Shown: in pieces, positions 63,309 through 64,000 of the stretch
How positions within the stretch are numbered: position 1 is the first letter of the stretch
How the letters are laid out: the number at the start of each line of letters is the position of its first letter
NCBI GenBank assembly: GCA_034190875.2
Contig: CM067356.1
Location: 32,668,462-32,732,461, forward strand
DNA: 64,000 nt
Origin: Urechis unicinctus
Taxonomy: Eukaryota; Annelida; Polychaeta; Xenopneusta; Urechidae
Direction: 5' to 3'
Translations under genes and position numbers: made by a program
The notes under the pieces: model-generated
The model's input: only the letters and a program-made list of their open reading frames with translations
Database searches by the model: none
What the model was told of the DNA's origin: nothing

Positions 63309-64000
63309 CTTGTGTCGACCTATTACTCGATCAAGACTCTTACGTTAATTGTTGAAGCTAAAGGGCACAAGCGCTGGCGGGTTGGATTTGGGGTAACTGA
63401 AAGTTGCTTCACTCCCCCCTCTTTCCACTTATCTATTATTGCCTTGTTATGCAAATATAACTCTAAATATACACTTATAAACTATTGTCCAATAGTTATC
63501 TGCAATAGCAAGTCTTCATGAAAAACAGGCAAAAAAATATGTCCTCGCTGACTACCAAGAACAATGAAATTCACCTGGTCCAGACTAGGCCAGTACAACA
63601 TATTTGTCATGCAAATATAAGATTGATTGAATAAATAAACACAGTGTCAGGTAATGATGATATATGGTACAAATAAACCAGTGATGCTTTTTAGTCAGTG
63701 GTCACTCGCGTTTTCACGTACAAGTTTGGTCAGAGAGAGATTCAAATGTGAGTTGTTTAACCACAAAGGTTATTAATATTTGTGTGCCAATACACAGTTT
63801 ATGTAAGGCTGGGGTGAACTTGTGATAAATTTAAATAATTATGTATGCCATATTAAGTTCAAGAATAGAATGTTGACCCTGATACAGGCCTACGGGGCAA
63901 ACGTGAGAAGATTGGCCAAAGTTTTTAACTGCAAAATACTACAAAAGGGTTCCATTTAATCAGAAAAAAAATATTTTGCATGTAAATAATATTACTTTCT
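63309..64000. other. Region upstream of the STYXL1 candidate start
   Basis: AT-rich DNA, presumably promoter and intergenic. I recognise no gene, repeat or RNA here. Confidence 0.5.

Overview
This is a eukaryotic (metazoan) window. Genes are split into many short exons with GT-AG introns, and protein matches are clearest to bilaterian families. The exon sequences, AT-rich introns, many small mobile elements and a SINE-like tail of the kind common in gastropods suggest a marine mollusc, probably a gastropod. That taxonomic guess rests on recognition only. I assembled five genes exon by exon by matching splice signals and reading phase across every junction. Coordinates are therefore hand-derived, but phases close in all assembled junctions.

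Layout, left to right. (1) 1088-17250 minus: KSR, kinase suppressor of Ras, 20 coding exons and about 965 aa, with a second, alternative copy of one zinc-finger exon. (2) 18581-24546 plus: RFC5, replication factor C small subunit, 11 exons and 335 aa, head to head with KSR across 1.33 kb. (3) 25608-29109 minus: carboxypeptidase M-like enzyme, 8 exons and 430 aa, tail to tail with RFC5. (4) 29.1-39.6 kb: a repeat-rich interval holding a broken Mutator-like transposase fragment, a frameshifted THAP-domain exon, two 3' exons of an unidentified gene, and copies of a terminal-inverted-repeat element. (5) 39645-54416 plus: NLK, Nemo-like kinase, 9 exons and 455 aa, with a U12-type third intron and a long 3' UTR to a poly(A) signal near 58.27 kb. 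(6) 59019-61583 minus (N-terminal exon probably near 63.3 kb): STYXL1/MK-STYX pseudophosphatase, tail to tail with NLK.

KSR scaffolds RAF-MEK-ERK signalling, NLK is an atypical MAPK of Wnt/TGF-beta/Notch pathways, and STYXL1 is a catalytically dead MAPK-phosphatase relative. These are separate transcription units; nothing indicates an operon. The most striking large-scale observation is gene order. From memory of the human map, KSR2 lies head to head with RFC5 on 12q24 and KSR1 lies near NLK on 17q11, so this window appears to keep together a linkage that vertebrates split between paralogous chromosomes. The most striking new gene-level observation is a pair of same-length, same-phase exons in KSR that each encode the first half of the C1 zinc finger.
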